Notes: a model not told the origin generated them from the letters alone. A stretch of 64,000 nt of DNA from Bolinopsis microptera (GCF_026151205.1 NC_087081.1:10789113-10853112); one strand, 5' to 3'; positions 31,566 to 43,052 are shown, numbered from the stretch's first letter. A program made the numbers and translations.

Positions 31566-32123
31566 CTGGGTGGAAGTAGATAAGGATTTGCGTGAGTCGT
31601 GACGTCACACCTCACGTGACGTCACACCTCACGTGACGTCACGTGAGTCGTTCAAGGCTTGAACTGTTCATGATTTGATATTTTATAAGTCCGTTATTAT
31701 GTATGAAGCTTCGTTTTTTACGAGGGTACTATCAAATAAGATTGATAAATTGTCGCTCCAGAGGACTGCCACATCATTCACGATATTATTTTAGTTTCCA
31801 TGAAAATGAAAATTTTCATTTCTAATTAAAACAAGGATGTATGTTAACGAAAAACAACGGGAGGTCGGTTCCCAAGCATCTAACTAAACAGACCCATAAC
31901 CATCAGCTTCTTGACATAAATAATGCTTTCTTAAACACTGAACATTGAAAAAATATAAGAATTATAAATCTACGAAGGTCATGACCAGGACAACGCCCCG
32001 ATATTTTGCTGTTTATGAGTACTCCGCAAACTATGTCTACCACGTGACGTCACACATCTCGCCAAGTGACGTCATGACCAGGACAACACCCCGATATTTT
32101 GCTGTTTATGAGTACTCCGCAAA

Positions 32124-32335
32124 CTATAGCTGATTAAAGTTATGCATAGTTCGCATGTGACTGTCTCTATTTCTGATCCGAGCGAAGAACATCCCGCACA
32201 TACTACACTCGTAGGGCTTGAGCTTAAGGTGTACTTCCCTAATATGCCTGTGGTAACCGCTGTTCTTGAGCAGAATCTTAGGACAATAAGGACAAGGGTA
32301 GGCCCAGGCTCCTTCAATTTGCACTGGTTCAGGTC
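32124..32335 (-). CDS. Z51: two-finger terminal exon
   Basis: Acceptor AACACTTCAG, phase 1. Finger 1 starts CPYCPKILLKNSGYHRHI and finger 2 starts CSMCGMFFARIRNRDSHM. The tail is NFNQL. A ~52-bp sequence is directly duplicated just past the stop (31980-32128), around CACGTGACGTCA. Confidence 0.85.
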
Positions 32336-32577
32336 CTGAAGTGTTAAACGAATGTAGGGACTAGGGACAGCAACATTTTAACAAATTTAGTGCTCTCTGG
32401 TTCGGTTAAGTGTTGTTGGATTTGATCTTTTATTAGTTTATTGTACATCAGAAATGAGATAAAGCCATACACGTCATGATAGCATGCTTTTAAACTTGAA
32501 TCATTAATTAATAATTTTAAGTATCCACAGATTCCAATTAATATCCAGAGATTTTCTCAAACAATGTAAATATAAAT

Positions 32578-32789
32578 TTAGTGGAATGCTCGCCTGTGTT
32601 TCCTCATTTCATGAATTTTTCTATTAGTGTTCTGAGTGAACGTGAAATCACAGTAACTACATTTGAAGTTTTTCTCTTTAAAATGAACGTCTCTTATGTG
32701 CCTATGGAAACCGCTATTCCTGGAGAGAACTTTAGAGCAATAAGGACAAGGGTACACCTTGGTTCCTCCAACTTCCAATGGTTGAGGTC
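32578..32789 (-). CDS. Z52: two-finger terminal exon
   Basis: Acceptor ATCACCGCAG, phase 1. Finger 1 starts CPYCSKVLSRNSGFHRHI, finger 2 starts CSYCDFTFTQNTNRKIHE. The lead GPQPLEVGGTKVYP has the PYP-type entry shared by Z45-Z51. Confidence 0.85.
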
Positions 32790-33056
32790 CTGCGGTGATA
32801 AAAGGGTATACCGTCAAAATGTTGATCTTTTGTTCATTAACTTTTGTTGCATTTAGTATACACTATGATTTATGTAGGTATTACTTTGCTCATATCAGAA
32901 GAGGTAAGAAAACAAAATGATATCCATTACATTAGACTTTTAAATTTAATTTATTCACTTGAAATACAAACGAAACAACAAGAACACATTTACAGAAAAT
33001 GCCCTTTAGAGATCAAAAGTCACCCATAAAAGGACATTGTCACTTTCGGAAACGCT

Positions 33057-33262
33057 TTATCCTGCAAAATATCGCTGATGATGCATCTTTTGCACGTGTC
33101 TGTTCCTTTTATCTGCCCGAGTGAAGGTTGAGTCACAGAGGGAACAATTGAAGGGTTTCAGCTGGAAATGATGCTCACTGATGTGCCGGGGCAGCTTGGT
33201 CTTGAAGTACTTGTTGCAGTAGGGACACACTCCTCTGTACTTTACACCGATTGAGGTAACAG
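33057..33262 (-). CDS. Z53: two-finger terminal exon
   Basis: Acceptor AGCTGTTTCAG, phase 1. Finger 1 starts CPYCNKYFKTKLPRHISE and ends EHH, finger 2 starts CSLCDSTFTRADKRNRHV. The tail is HQRYFAG. It resembles the 22-27 kb group (YRGVCPYCNKYFKTKL) more than its neighbours. Confidence 0.85.
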
Positions 33263-33481
33263 CTGAAACAGCTACAGTAGGTGAAAACGAATCATGATCC
33301 GGGATTTTGTGCCATGCACAAACAAAAACTGAGTCCACAATTAACAAATACTTAATTTAATCTAACTGTAAATTATTATATTCATAATCAAAACTTTTGC
33401 CAAATTTGGCAAATTGCCCAAAGTTCAATTTGAATGCTCCACCTTAACATGCTCAGAGGGTTAAGTCAGCGGGGACACTGT

Positions 33482-33720
33482 TTATATATTCATATTAGGA
33501 TGTACTAAATTCATTGCCACATTCGGATGGAACTTCTTCTCGTGCCTTCTCCTTTGTACACGGTAAATAAACCAACAATCACAATATCTGCACTTCAGTC
33601 TCTTTAGCTTCAGGTGAACTGCTTCTATGTGCCTTTTCAGTTGCTTGGGGTTGCCGTACATGTTATCACAGTGCATGCAGCGAACGTAATAGTCGGACTG
33701 GAGGAACTTAGGTACTTCAC
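33482..33720 (-). CDS. Z54: two-finger terminal exon
   Basis: Acceptor ATATTCACAG, phase 1. Finger 1 starts CMHCDNMYGNPKQLKRHI and finger 2 starts CRYCDCWFIYRVQRRRHE. Lead EVPKFLQSDYYVR and tail VAMNLVHPNMNI are both unlike other exons. Confidence 0.85.
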
Positions 33721-34066
33721 CTGTGAATATTGTATAGTATAGAACTGTGTTTACAGTGTACTACAATGCAGAGATACTTAAAGGGTGTACACTGTGAGAG
33801 AGCTGTTACATGTGGCAGGTTGTTGTTTAAAGTGACATGTTGCTTTTAATTTCACAGGGCGTTCACGCTAACTTTCAAGGGATATCATAAAAAGAAAACT
33901 AATTTCTCATAAAACTGACAAGTAATTCATAACCACTACTCACTAGAACACTCAACATTCCCCAATCCAAACAAACTACAGTTAAGTCTACCAGTCAATA
34001 ACTACAGTGACTCTAGTAACACGAGTTACTCAAATTACTACTGTAACCATGGTAGCTCTAGTAACT

Positions 34067-34269
34067 CTACGAGTAACTTAAGTTACTCTGAGGGTGTTTT
34101 CTCCCCTCGTGAATGCTCCTAGTGTCCCTTCTTGCAAACCAGGCCTCGCAATAACAACATTTATAGGGTTTTATCTTCAAGTGGACTGAGTCCATGTGCC
34201 GCTTGAGTTGTCCACTCCCGTGATAGAGGTTAAAACAGATGGGACACTGGTCCCTACTCCACTGTGCTC
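34067..34269 (-). CDS. Z55: two-finger terminal exon
   Basis: Acceptor GCAATCCCAG, phase 1. Finger 1 starts CPICFNLYHGSGQLKRHM and finger 2 starts CCYCEAWFARRDTRSIHE. Its tail NLSYS and stop are read from an AGTAAC/GTTACT microsatellite-like tract (33980-34085) that begins in the last codons. Confidence 0.85.
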
Positions 34270-34702
34270 CTGGGATTGCTATTTTCAGCGAACCTTATTT
34301 GATAATACGTTATCCCACATTACTTTTTGCTCAGAGGTCAGCACTTATTTTCTTACAGCCCTTATTTATTGTTCACAAGACATTTACGGTAGTTTAGTCA
34401 ACTTATGTTCTTTAATTTATTGTTCAACTTATGTTCTTTAATTTATTGTTCAACTTATTTAGATTTGACTAGTAAAACAGTTCATATTTCATTTAAAATA
34501 ACAAATGATATAATTCAAAACTATAAAACAACAACGATAAGTTTATCTTTCAATTGACCTTCATAAACATAAAGTCATAAACATGAAGTCATAAACAAAC
34601 CAATTCACAAGTTGGTCGATAAAATAATAGTTTTCTTAAATCGTGAGTTTTCCAATCACTGTATTAAAAGTTTTTCTCAAACGATATAAATATTATATAA
34701 AC

Positions 34703-34914
34703 TTATTTAAACACAGCTCTTTGCGCGTGTTTCCTCATTTCATGAGACTTTCTATTCGTATTCTGGGTGAAAGTAGCCTCGCAGTAGCTACACTTAAAGT
34801 TTTTCTCCTTAAAATGAACGTTCCTTATGTGCCGTTTTAAAGTGCTGCCGTCGAAGTAATGTTTGCTACAGTAGTTACATGGCAGCTCTCTTTTATGCAT
34901 TACCCACTGGAAAC
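34703..34914 (-). CDS. Z56: two-finger terminal exon
   Basis: Acceptor TTAATCTTCAG, phase 1. Finger 1 starts CNYCSKHYFDGSTLKRHI and finger 2 starts CSYCEATFTQNTNRKSHE. Linker HFKEKNFKC and finger 2 match Z52 (TFTQNTNRKxHEMRKH), though Z53-Z55 lie between them. Confidence 0.85.
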
Positions 34915-35208
34915 CTGAAGATTAACAGTACAACAGGTTGAACTATTCTGAAAACTGCCGCTGGAGTGTAGGTGAGATGACGTGATATTAATTGTAGAAC
35001 ATTAAAGCTCAAAGAAGATCTAAACCGAAGACCATGGACAAAGGACATTTAGCTCTCAAAAGGCGAGACCTACAACTCATTTTGGACAAAATAAATCAGC
35101 AATTTTTAAGAAGTAGTTCGACCAGTAAGAAAATGTAATGTAAAGCAGTTCCTAGTTTATGTAATTAATTATGTAATTAGTAATTAGTTTATGTAATTAT
35201 ATGGAACA

Positions 35209-35438
35209 TTAGGTCTCCTCCATCTTGTCGCCATGCAGCGAAGTCCGGCGACAGATCTCGCTCTTCTCGTGATACTTCCGATGAGCGTTCTGAGCAAAAG
35301 TGGCTTCACAGTAGCGGCACTGGAACCGCCGTACTTTCAAGTGAACGTCTCTAATGTGGCGTTTGAGGGCGCCCATTCCAGAGAGAAGCTTGTAACAGTG
35401 AGGACAGGTTTGGGGCGAGTTGTACAGCGCACTTACTC
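35209..35438 (-). CDS. Z57: two-finger terminal exon with an HX5C second finger
   Basis: Acceptor TGGTTTCAG, phase 1. Finger 1 starts CPHCYKLLSGMGALKRHI. Finger 2 starts CRYCEATFAQNAHRKYHE and its last ligand is a Cys five residues on (HEKSEIC). It is therefore C2HC. The tail TSLHGDKMEET is longer than in the neighbours. Confidence 0.8.
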
Positions 35439-35824
35439 CTGAAACCAGGCTTTGAGTACTTGTGTGTAGTGTAGAGCACGTGTCCTGCCCACGTGTGTAA
35501 CGTCCTGCCCACGTGTGTGTAGTGTAGAGTGATTGTGTTCGATCGTATGAAAGCAGTGTTTAGCTCGATTCGAAATTATACTTGCCAGAAATCACTTATC
35601 AAATGTAAATGTGGCTAAGAAGACCATGGTCGTCATAATGATAAAACAATCGAATAAGATACAAAATTAATTGGCTCCCAAACAAAAATAAAAAATTACG
35701 ATATGGCCTGAATAATAAGGAATCATCTAAATAAAATAAGTCGCATCTGAGCTTAAAAATATCCTTTCATTTTCAAAACGAAAAACAACTCCACTTAACT
35801 AGTCGGCCGATTACTGTTGCACCA

Positions 35825-36036
35825 TTATTGTCGTCTATCATTCTTCACATGATGGACAGATGTGATGTGCGAAGAGAGGGTAGTTTTCTGCGCGAATCCT
35901 CTCTTGCAGAACTTGCAGACGAACGGTTTCAGCTTAAAGTGGACATCGTTAATGTGCCTGGCCAGTCTACTCTTCAGGCCGAAGGATTTGGCGCAGTACT
36001 GACACCAGAAACAGAGGTCTCCGTTATTCGGAGTTC
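35825..36036 (-). CDS. Z58: two-finger terminal exon
   Basis: Acceptor ACTTTTCAG, phase 1; an upstream CTGCAG would give the wrong phase. Finger 1 starts CQYCAKSFGLKSRLARHI and finger 2 starts CKFCKRGFAQKTTLSSHI. The tail is VKNDRRQ. Shares KLARHxxDVH / RLARHINDVH with Z59. Confidence 0.85.
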
Positions 36037-36237
36037 CTGAAAAGTTCCTGCTGCAGAAAGTTGACATAGAACTACAGTCTGTGACTCTGCTAAGTGTGAT
36101 TAGGTTTCTTTTCAGTCAAAAAGCTACTTTCCAATATTGGCCAGGGTAGAGCAAGGACAAGCACATCTACAAAATTCAACTCTAATTGTTGTGCAGGGCT
36201 CATTTATAACTCCATTAAAATAACGATCAACATAAAA

Positions 36238-36569
36238 TCAGCTATTAGAAATGCCGTGCACATCGGCCTCGTGAATGTCTCTCATTTCCTCATTCGTAAA
36301 ATAAATAGAGCAAATCCGACACGCTACCCTAGCCCCGCTAGCAACGCTCCCTAGCAACGCTACCCTAGCACCGCTCCCATAACAACGAGGACGAGTTCTA
36401 CTACGGTTCCAGTGAACAGTGTTGATGTGTCTAGAAAGGCTGGGGTTTTGAGCAAATCCTCTGTTGCAGATATGACAGAGGAACGGTTTCAGATTTAAGT
36501 GGACATCGTGGACGTGCCTTGCTAGTTTGCTTCTGCAGCTGAAGGATTTCTTGCAGTATTCACAGGTTC
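36238..36569 (-). CDS. Z59: three-finger terminal exon with a repeat-derived insert
   Basis: Acceptor CTGCTTACAG, phase 1; finger 1 starts two residues after the junction (CEYCKKSFSCRSKLARHV). Finger 2 starts CHICNRGFAQNPSLSRHI. A long linker follows, encoding GSGARVALLGSVASGARVA from a GCTAGGGTAGCG-type tandem repeat. A third finger, CRICSIYFTNEEMRDIHE, comes last. Relative to Z58 it gained the third finger. Confidence 0.8.
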
Positions 36570-36948
36570 CTGTAAGCAGTTTCCTTTATTACTCTGTTAA
36601 GGTCTGTTAGTGTTACAGGTATTGTCCAGTGTTTCTTAATGAAGTGTTGGGATTAATTTCCCGTTCGTTTTTTTTTTTTTTTTAAATGTTGGGGCACCCA
36701 CTTTACCTCCCTATTGGGAGGCTACGTCCGTCATTAGTGACCAACGTCTATTGGGGTTCCTCTGGTTGTAGGTGTCAGTAGGTTTGTGTTCGACAGGCTC
36801 TGTTAAATTAACACGTCAGACGTTCAGTGCAGCTTGAAAAATGTGTGTTGAATAGTTCAAACCTTTGCCTTGAATATGACCTACAATTTAAAGGAATTCC
36901 AAACACAAATTTGCAAACAATGAACACACTCGTCGTTCAAATTCCTCA

Positions 36949-37259
36949 TCAGGCCTGGGCTAAGCGGTGAGTCTGAGCGTGAGCCTTCTGTTCATGAAGC
37001 GTCCTGTGACTATCGTGAGAGAAGCTGGCGTCACAAAACCTACAAACCACGCTCCTTCTAGTCTGATGCAGCATAACAACGTGGTTATCCAAATTTCTCC
37101 TCCGGGTGAAGGAGGTGTTGCAGAGTAGACATTTCCAGGGTTTCAACTTCAGGTGAACGTCTCTGATGTGACGAGACAGGCTGGCACGCCCGGACATGAG
37201 CTTCCCGCAGTCTGAGCACGGAACGGCTGAGCGAGAGGCTGTGATCTGGTGGACGGAAA
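36949..37259 (-). CDS. Z60: three-finger terminal exon
   Basis: Acceptor TTACTTTCAG, phase 1. Fingers start CSDCGKLMSGRASLSRHI, CLLCNTSFTRRRNLDNHV and CRFCDASFSHDSHRTLHE. The tail is AQTHRLAQA. The third finger appears after a shorter, basic linker (QTRRSVVC). Confidence 0.85.
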
Positions 37260-37670
37260 CTGAAAGTAAGGAGGGGAGTGTAATCTTTAACACAGAATTT
37301 AAACTATTTGATACTGCGGCTCCAATTTATGTGCAATGGATGTTCAATATTGGGACTCAAAAACGAATTATAATTTTCCTCTTTGAAATGAGATGAATAT
37401 TATATATATTACAAAAATACTAGAAGACCGACGATAAAAGAAATGCACATGAATCCACGGTACATTTAATTGTTGAGAAAGTATGTACCACAAAACAATA
37501 AGAAATATGTATTAAAGCAATCCTGGCTAATTGTATTTCCTTAAGAGATGCCACTCAACCATGTAAATCAAATTTCAGTATACTAATAGTAATATAATAA
37601 TATGAATGCAAAGTAGTCCCATTAATGTCTCTAGCCACTTGCAAATCTTAAAATTCTAATTTTCTTTCAT

Positions 37671-37957
37671 CTAATGACTTCTCGCCTCGTGATTGTCTCT
37701 ATTTCCCGTGGTAGTAAAACTAGCATTACAGTACTGGCACATATATGGTCTGGCCTTGATGTGAAGGGGAGTACCAATGTGAATGCTCGCTACATGGTCA
37801 TGTAGTTTCCCTCTCTGAGTAAATGCCATCTCACAGCGGGCACATTTGAAGGGTTTGAGACCCAGGTGGTAGTCTCGGATGTGTCTATTGACACTGCTTT
37901 TGGCGGTGAAGGAGCGCTTGCAGTGTGGGCAGCAGTATGATCTGCTGGAGATATCAC
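37671..37957 (-). CDS. Z61: three-finger terminal exon
   Basis: Acceptor ACCTTGCAG, phase 1. Fingers start CPHCKRSFTAKSSVNRHI, CARCEMAFTQRGKLHDHV and CQYCNASFTTTGNRDNHE. The second linker is long (IGTPLHIKARPYMC) compared with Z62, consistent with a small in-frame insertion. Confidence 0.85.
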
Positions 37958-38239
37958 CTGCAAGGTTTAGGTGACAAGAGTGACATTGATGAGGTGGAGC
38001 ATTTGATCTCACTGTTGACAATAGATTGGTTACATTTCAGCTTGGTTATTTTTCCCGATAGTTTAATAGCCTTTCCAATTAAGCAACTGCTCCTTCATAA
38101 TATTTTGTATCATTTCTCTAAAAAGGCACACTTTCTGTGGTACACCCTGTACTTAATTTCATGCAAGCAAAGAGTTCCAAATCACATGTTTATATCTAGT
38201 AAGAGTTCTACTAAACAGTTCGTTAGGTTAAACAAATAC

Positions 38240-38544
38240 CTAATATTGAGCATCTGCAGTTCTTCCTGTTTTCGTTTGATGACTTCTCGTTTCATGCGTT
38301 AATCTATGTCCCACAGAAGCAAAACTGGCGTTACAATATCTACATTTAAACGGTCTTGAAGTCACGTGCACACTCGCAAGATGGTCGCTTAGTTTCCCCC
38401 TCTGTGTGAAGGCCATCTCACAATGATTACACTTGAAGGGTTTCAGTCCAAGATGCTGGCCTCGTACGTGGCGGTTTACGTTGCTTTTGGAGGTGAAGTT
38501 GCGACCACAGTGAGGACAAAGGAACGATTTGCTGGCGTCCCAAC
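38240..38544 (-). CDS. Z62: three-finger terminal exon
   Basis: Acceptor ATCTCACAG, phase 1. Fingers start CPHCGRNFTSKSNVNRHV, CNHCEMAFTQRGKLSDHL and CRYCNASFASVGHRLTHE. Linker 1 is HLGLKPFKC. The tail TKTGRTADAQY follows. Tandem paralogue of Z61 (shared CEMAFTQRGKLxDH). Confidence 0.85.
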
Positions 38545-38794
38545 CTGTGAGATGTGAGGTAGAGTTGGGGTGACAGTGGCGTTTGAATAGTGCGGAGTGG
38601 AGATACTTGTATATAATGTTCGGTAAGAGGGCTATTGCCAGATTAACCTTTTTTTCAGGAGAAACAGCAGATCGAAATGAGATATCTCGAGTCTGGGCTT
38701 GGTTTCGTTTAAATACATAATTACAAATTATAAACAATTTTAAACAATTTAAACAATTCTATACTATTTCTAAATATGTAAATTTATTTTCATA

Positions 38795-39084
38795 TTACTT
38801 ATTGCGATGTTTCCTTGTTACATGTCTGGTTCTGTAAACATTTCGCGAAAAAGAGAGTTTACAAAACCTGCACTGAAATAACTTTAACTTAAGGTGAACC
38901 CCATTCACATGCCGACGAAGCTCCGCAGTATCTCGAAATCTTTTGGGACAGTGCGGACATTTTTCTGGCCGAACGTTAAGATGGATGTTTTGGATGTGGC
39001 GTTTGAGACTGCCGACAGTACAGAATAGGCGTTGGCAATATCGACAGATGTTGGGGTCGCTGGCACCAGAGCTGGGAGAAGAAC
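38795..39084 (-). CDS. Z63: three-finger terminal exon
   Basis: Acceptor TCCGTCCCAG, phase 1. Lead SSPSSGASDPNI. Fingers start CRYCQRLFCTVGSLKRHI, CPHCPKRFRDTAELRRHV and CRFCKLSFSRNVYRTRHV. It ends HRNK. No internal start codon, so it is only visible as an exon body. Confidence 0.85.
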
Positions 39085-39600
39085 CTGGGACGGAAGTAAG
39101 GATAATTTTTTTGCATAGAGCTACTCGTCACTTAGGTCCAGGATCATTATAATATTAGAGCCGGACTTCTAGGCAAAGTGCTTTGTTGTGGGACACACTC
39201 AAATAAGTTAAGTTGAGACACCTCAAATCTCCCTTAAGAGATATCAACAGAGGATCATGACTAATCATTACTAAGATTTAGTGGCATTCCTCGGTATTTC
39301 CATGGTTAGTTTTTCCTTCCATTCGACTGTTTCTTACGGTTTTCAGTCTGTGATCTATTGTAATTGGCCTGTTCTTGATTCACCTGTTCTTGATTGGCCT
39401 GTTCTTGATTCACGTGACGGAGTTTAACCACTTATTTAAAAGAAATAACAAGCCTGTTTACTAAATACTTAACAAGTAAATTGTATATTTTGCAAAATTA
39501 CAATCTTAGTTTAGAACTATTTATACTACAAATCAATAAGTGAACAAGCTGGTAACATAAAGAACTATAAAACAAAGCTACAATTCCATAATTCCCTCTT

Positions 39601-39890
39601 TCAAAAGGGAACATTGTCCGTAAGAAAGTCTGAACATAACAGCTCAATATGTTTAGCCCTCTCATGACTGTCCCTCCCACTTGTTCTAGTAAAAGAGAGC
39701 TGACAAAACCTGCACTTCAACGGTTTAATCTTCAGATGAACCTCGTTAACATGCCGCCTAACCTGGGAGTCATCATGAAATGTCTTGGGACATCTCGGAC
39801 ACTTGAAGGACTTTATGTTGAGGTGGAAGTTACGAATGTGACGTAGCACGTGACCCCGAGAGGTGTATTGTTTCCCACAGTGAGGACAAC
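39601..39890 (-). CDS. Z64: three-finger terminal exon
   Basis: Acceptor CCTCTTTCAG, phase 1; the first finger begins right at the splice junction (CPHCGKQYTSRGHVLRHI). Next are CPRCPKTFHDDSQVRRHV and CRFCQLSFTRTSGRDSHE. A hydrophobic tail LLCSDFLTDNVPF follows. Middle finger resembles that of Z63 (RRHVNxVHLK). Confidence 0.85.
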
Positions 39891-40073
39891 CTGAAAGAGG
39901 GAGTAACTATCAACTGGTGTCTGGAGGTGACGGGATTTGAAATGGAGGTAAGTTCAGGAGGGTAAGACCAGGGTCGCTCATCAGAAATGACTTCGAAATT
40001 TATCGAAATTAAAACTAGAAGAAGAACGACATTTAATTTTTTAACAACATTCCATGACAATACGCTTAAGACT

Positions 40074-40363
40074 TCAAGTTTTTCTCCGATTAGAGTGAGT
40101 TTTCCTCTCATGAGCCTTCCTTCTTTCAGATCTACCGAACGAAACCAGACAATATCGGCATCTAAATGGTTTCAAGTTAAGATGAACTTCGTCGAAATGC
40201 CGCTTCAATCGCCAGCTTTCTTCAAATCTCGCATCACAAAGGCCCACAACACATTTGTGGGCCTTTTTCCCAATATGAACAGTCCTTATGTGCCGGGCCA
40301 TGTCATGTTCTCGTTTATATCGTTTGCCACATTGGTGGCAGTGATGATCGGCGGATAAGGAGT
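40074..40363 (-). CDS. Z65: three-finger terminal exon with a CX4C middle finger
   Basis: Acceptor TTTGTTTCAG, phase 1. Fingers start CHQCGKRYKREHDMARHI, then CVVGLCDARFEESWRLKR (Cys spacing widened to four residues), then CRYCLVSFGRSERRKAHE. C2H2 fingers tolerate CX4C, so the middle finger may still fold. Confidence 0.85.
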
Positions 40364-40543
40364 CTGAAACAAAGAAAATGAACAATAGAGGGGCACATTG
40401 CACAACTGTCTCAGAAATAAATCTTAAAGTGCTACAAAATGAAAAGTATTTGAGTCTCGTGTCAAAGACCTATCAGACCGTTTAGCTCATTCATTTTTAG
40501 ACCTATTTAAGCTCACATGCAGAGACAGTATTCAAATGAGGTT

Positions 40544-40818
40544 TCAGTTTCTCGTTCGATCGAAGTGTTTTGTACTCTCGTGTATAGCCCTTTTATCAGA
40601 TCTGCTGTACGAAGCGTGACAAAACCGGCATTCAAACAGCTTCAACTTGAGATGGACAGAGTTCATGTGTCTCTTTAGTTGCCAGCTACCCCGAAACTTT
40701 GCATCACATTGATCACACTTATAGGCTTTAATTCCGATGTGAAAGGTCCGAATGTGGCGCTCCATAGTCCCCTCTCTTGCGTATCTTCGGCCGCAATATT
40801 GGCAGGCAAAAAGAAGGT
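40544..40818 (-). CDS. Z66: three-finger terminal exon
   Basis: Acceptor TTTGTTTCAG, phase 1. Fingers start CQYCGRRYAREGTMERHI, CDQCDAKFRGSWQLKRHM and CRFCHASYSRSDKRAIHE. The first-to-second linker is the atypical FHIGIKAYKC. Paralogue of Z65 and Z67. Confidence 0.85.
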
Positions 40819-40999
40819 CTGAAACAAAGAAAAGTAAATCTCAGAATAATTGGTGTGATGAATTTATCTCCAGGGAGATTAGAACGTGAGTCAAAGTCCG
40901 GCACATCACAAGTTATGAGTAAAAACAAGCCAGCAGTGCAGTAGGGATAGTGTAATATAGTGGAATGTTAAACATGCCATCTAAAAAATCGATGAACCA

Positions 41000-41292
41000 T
41001 TAATGTTGCTTAGAATGTCTTGTCCGTTCATGCCGAGCCCTATTTGAACTCAAGCCAAACGCCTGTTCACAAAATTGGCATTTATAAGGTCTCAATTTGA
41101 GATGAACTGCGTCGTAATGTCTCCTGAGGTGCCAGCTCTCCACAAATCTAGCGTCACAACGTTCACATTTAAAAGCTTTTTGTCCAGCGTGGATACTCTT
41201 GATGTGACGTACCATGTTAGCCTCTGTATCGTACCGCCTACCACAATAATGGCAGTAGTAGTAGCGGGGGTATGGAGGAGGAGGGGGGTCGT
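41000..41292 (-). CDS. Z67: three-finger terminal exon
   Basis: Acceptor CGTTTCAG, phase 1. A proline/tyrosine lead (DDPPPPYPRYYY) is followed by fingers starting CHYCGRRYDTEANMVRHI, CERCDARFVESWHLRRHY and CQFCEQAFGLSSNRARHE. The middle finger matches those of Z65 and Z66 (ESWxLxRH). Relic Z68 lies on its upstream side, 156 bp away. Confidence 0.85.
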
Positions 41293-41447
41293 CTGAAACG
41301 AGGGGGGATAAGTCGCATAATCCTTATTTTCAGAACTCTGGTGTCTGGTATCACAGCATATTCCCAAACATACGATACAAGTGAGACAAAATAATAGTTT
41401 ATCGAATGGGATAATAGGGAATGTGCTTTTTAATGAAATGGAATCGA

Positions 41448-41535
41448 GCAATGTCTATCACGATGTTTGGATCGTTGGTGATAAGTCCTATTTGTTCTCA
41501 GAGCGAAGGTAAGTTCACAAAATTAGCACCGACCA
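41448..41535 (-). pseudogene. Z68: relic of a finger-3 sequence
   Basis: Only the last finger of a three-finger exon is recognisable: a Cys followed by a TAA stop (41523-41525), then FCELTFALRTNRTYHQRSKH. The upstream fingers are missing or unrecognisable. It lies between Z67 and Z69 and probably derives from a neighbour of Z67. Confidence 0.7.
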
Positions 41536-41692
41536 TCTTCGGACATACGACTGACCAGGAATAATGGAACTGGGTAAATTGTCAGGTAACTGTGGATGTC
41601 CAGTGGATGACCCATTCAGAGTACAGTAGTGTGGTACTAGATAATGCTACAAAATTAAAACTAGTTTCTTGCAATGAGCAAAAATATATTAA

Positions 41693-41916
41693 TCATAAAT
41701 AATTTAGCCGATGTTTTTTTCGCTCATGTTTAGTCCGATTAGCTTTCTGCGTGAACGAAAGCTCGCAATATTGGCACTGATAAGGTTTCAACTTGAGGTG
41801 GACTCCGTTCACATGTCTCTTGAGCTGGCCGTTTCCGTCAAACAGTTTCCGACAATACGGACAGATTACAGGCCGGCAGAAATGCGGCTGATTGGGCAGC
41901 AGACAGGGTGGATCTC
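41693..41916 (-). CDS. Z69: two-finger terminal exon
   Basis: Acceptor TTCTCCCCAG, phase 1. The lead is proline/cysteine-bearing (DPPCLLPNQPHFCRPV). Finger 1 starts CPYCRKLFDGNGQLKRHV and finger 2 starts CQYCELSFTQKANRTKHE. The tail is HRLNYL. Grouped with Z70-Z71 by the GNGQLxRHVNGVH core. Confidence 0.85.
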
Positions 41917-42162
41917 CTGGGGAGAAGGATTCCGGTGTAGTTAAACGGCGAACTTTTGTGTTTTATAACATTAGCATAGTGAGTGGTTATAGCACATGAA
42001 TCAGTATTGGTTGGCTATTAGGAATTAGGATAGGTGTAAAATGCTATATATAATTTTATAAAATGCAAATTTGCTCTATATCGGCACACTATCACTACGA
42101 AAGGTATCGGAAAAAACTACTGAAAGAAATTAATCAGAAATTCAAAGTTGCTGTTAAATGAT

Positions 42163-42533
42163 TCAAGGCATGAGTTCTCCCAGTTTCTTCATGCTGACTA
42201 CGACTTCCTTCAAAGGATATGACATCAGCTTCTCCTTACAACTGTTACTAAAAGCTAGCAGGGTCGTCTTGTAAGTGGTTCCCCTCATGAGTTCACTAAA
42301 AACACCATGATCCACGATTTGAAGTTCAGACACATATCTGTTCCTGTAGAAATTAACACGGGGTACCCCACAAAGTCTACACGCCTCTGTCACATTCTGA
42401 GTTGATTTGTATTGGTCCAGGATTCTGTAATATTCTCTGGTTAACACGTCAATGTCACGGAGAGAGTGACGTGATCTCTTCTGCAACCAGCCGTCCGTTC
42501 CGTCGGGGTAGACGATAGAGATTGTTTGTCTGA
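42163..42533 (-). CDS. H1: alternative terminal exon, helix-turn-helix-like module
   Basis: The best acceptor is CCCGGACAG, phase 1; a second AG four bases inside would break the frame. The peptide opens RQTISIVYPDGTDGWLQKR. The core reads YYRILDQYKSTQNVTEACR and CGVPRVNFYRNRYVSELQIV, then FSNSCKEKL and the end MKKLGELMP. H1 and H2 interrupt the run of finger exons between Z69 and Z70. Confidence 0.75.
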
Positions 42534-42708
42534 CTGTCCGGGAGAAATTATTTCAGAGGGTACGAATTAAACATTACGAAGTAAGTTTGATGTGATGGAG
42601 AGTTACTGATATGTAATGTGCTGTGCGCTCTATTTTCCCCAATAATGATTACTTCAAACCTATTTGTAGGACTATCTACCAACAAATTAGTCACCCAGAA
42701 TCGGAAAG

Positions 42709-43052
42709 TTACGGGATAAGTTTGCCCTGCCGACGCAAATCATGAACTTTAAAACAACGACCATGTTCCAACAGCTGTTGTTTACACACATTATTGAAGG
42801 CAGATATACTTGTGCTTTCAATGGAATCCCTCAAAAGTCTTTCAAAAACTCCTCGATCTACAATCCTTAGTTCTGAGATATATCTATTCTTGTAGAAGTT
42901 TCTCCTGCACACCCCCACCGCTTGACAAGCCTTGCTGACACTAGATGTAGCCTGGTAAGCTGTCAGGATCTTGTCGTACTCCTCTGCCAGAGTGGCTAGG
43001 TCGTGGATTGTGTTTCTTCTTTTCCAATCGTTACCTCTGTAGTCCACTGTGA
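42709..43052 (-). CDS. H2: alternative terminal exon, helix-turn-helix-like module
   Basis: Acceptor AATACTACAG, phase 1. The lead is basic (DYRGNDWKRRNTIHDL). The core reads YDKILTAYQATSSVSKACQ and VGVCRRNFYKNRYISELRIV, followed by FNNVCKQQL and the end RRQGKLIP. Adjacent H1 shares FYxNRYxSELxIVDxGVF, so the two are tandem duplicates placed far from H3-H6, inside the zinc-finger array. Confidence 0.75.
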
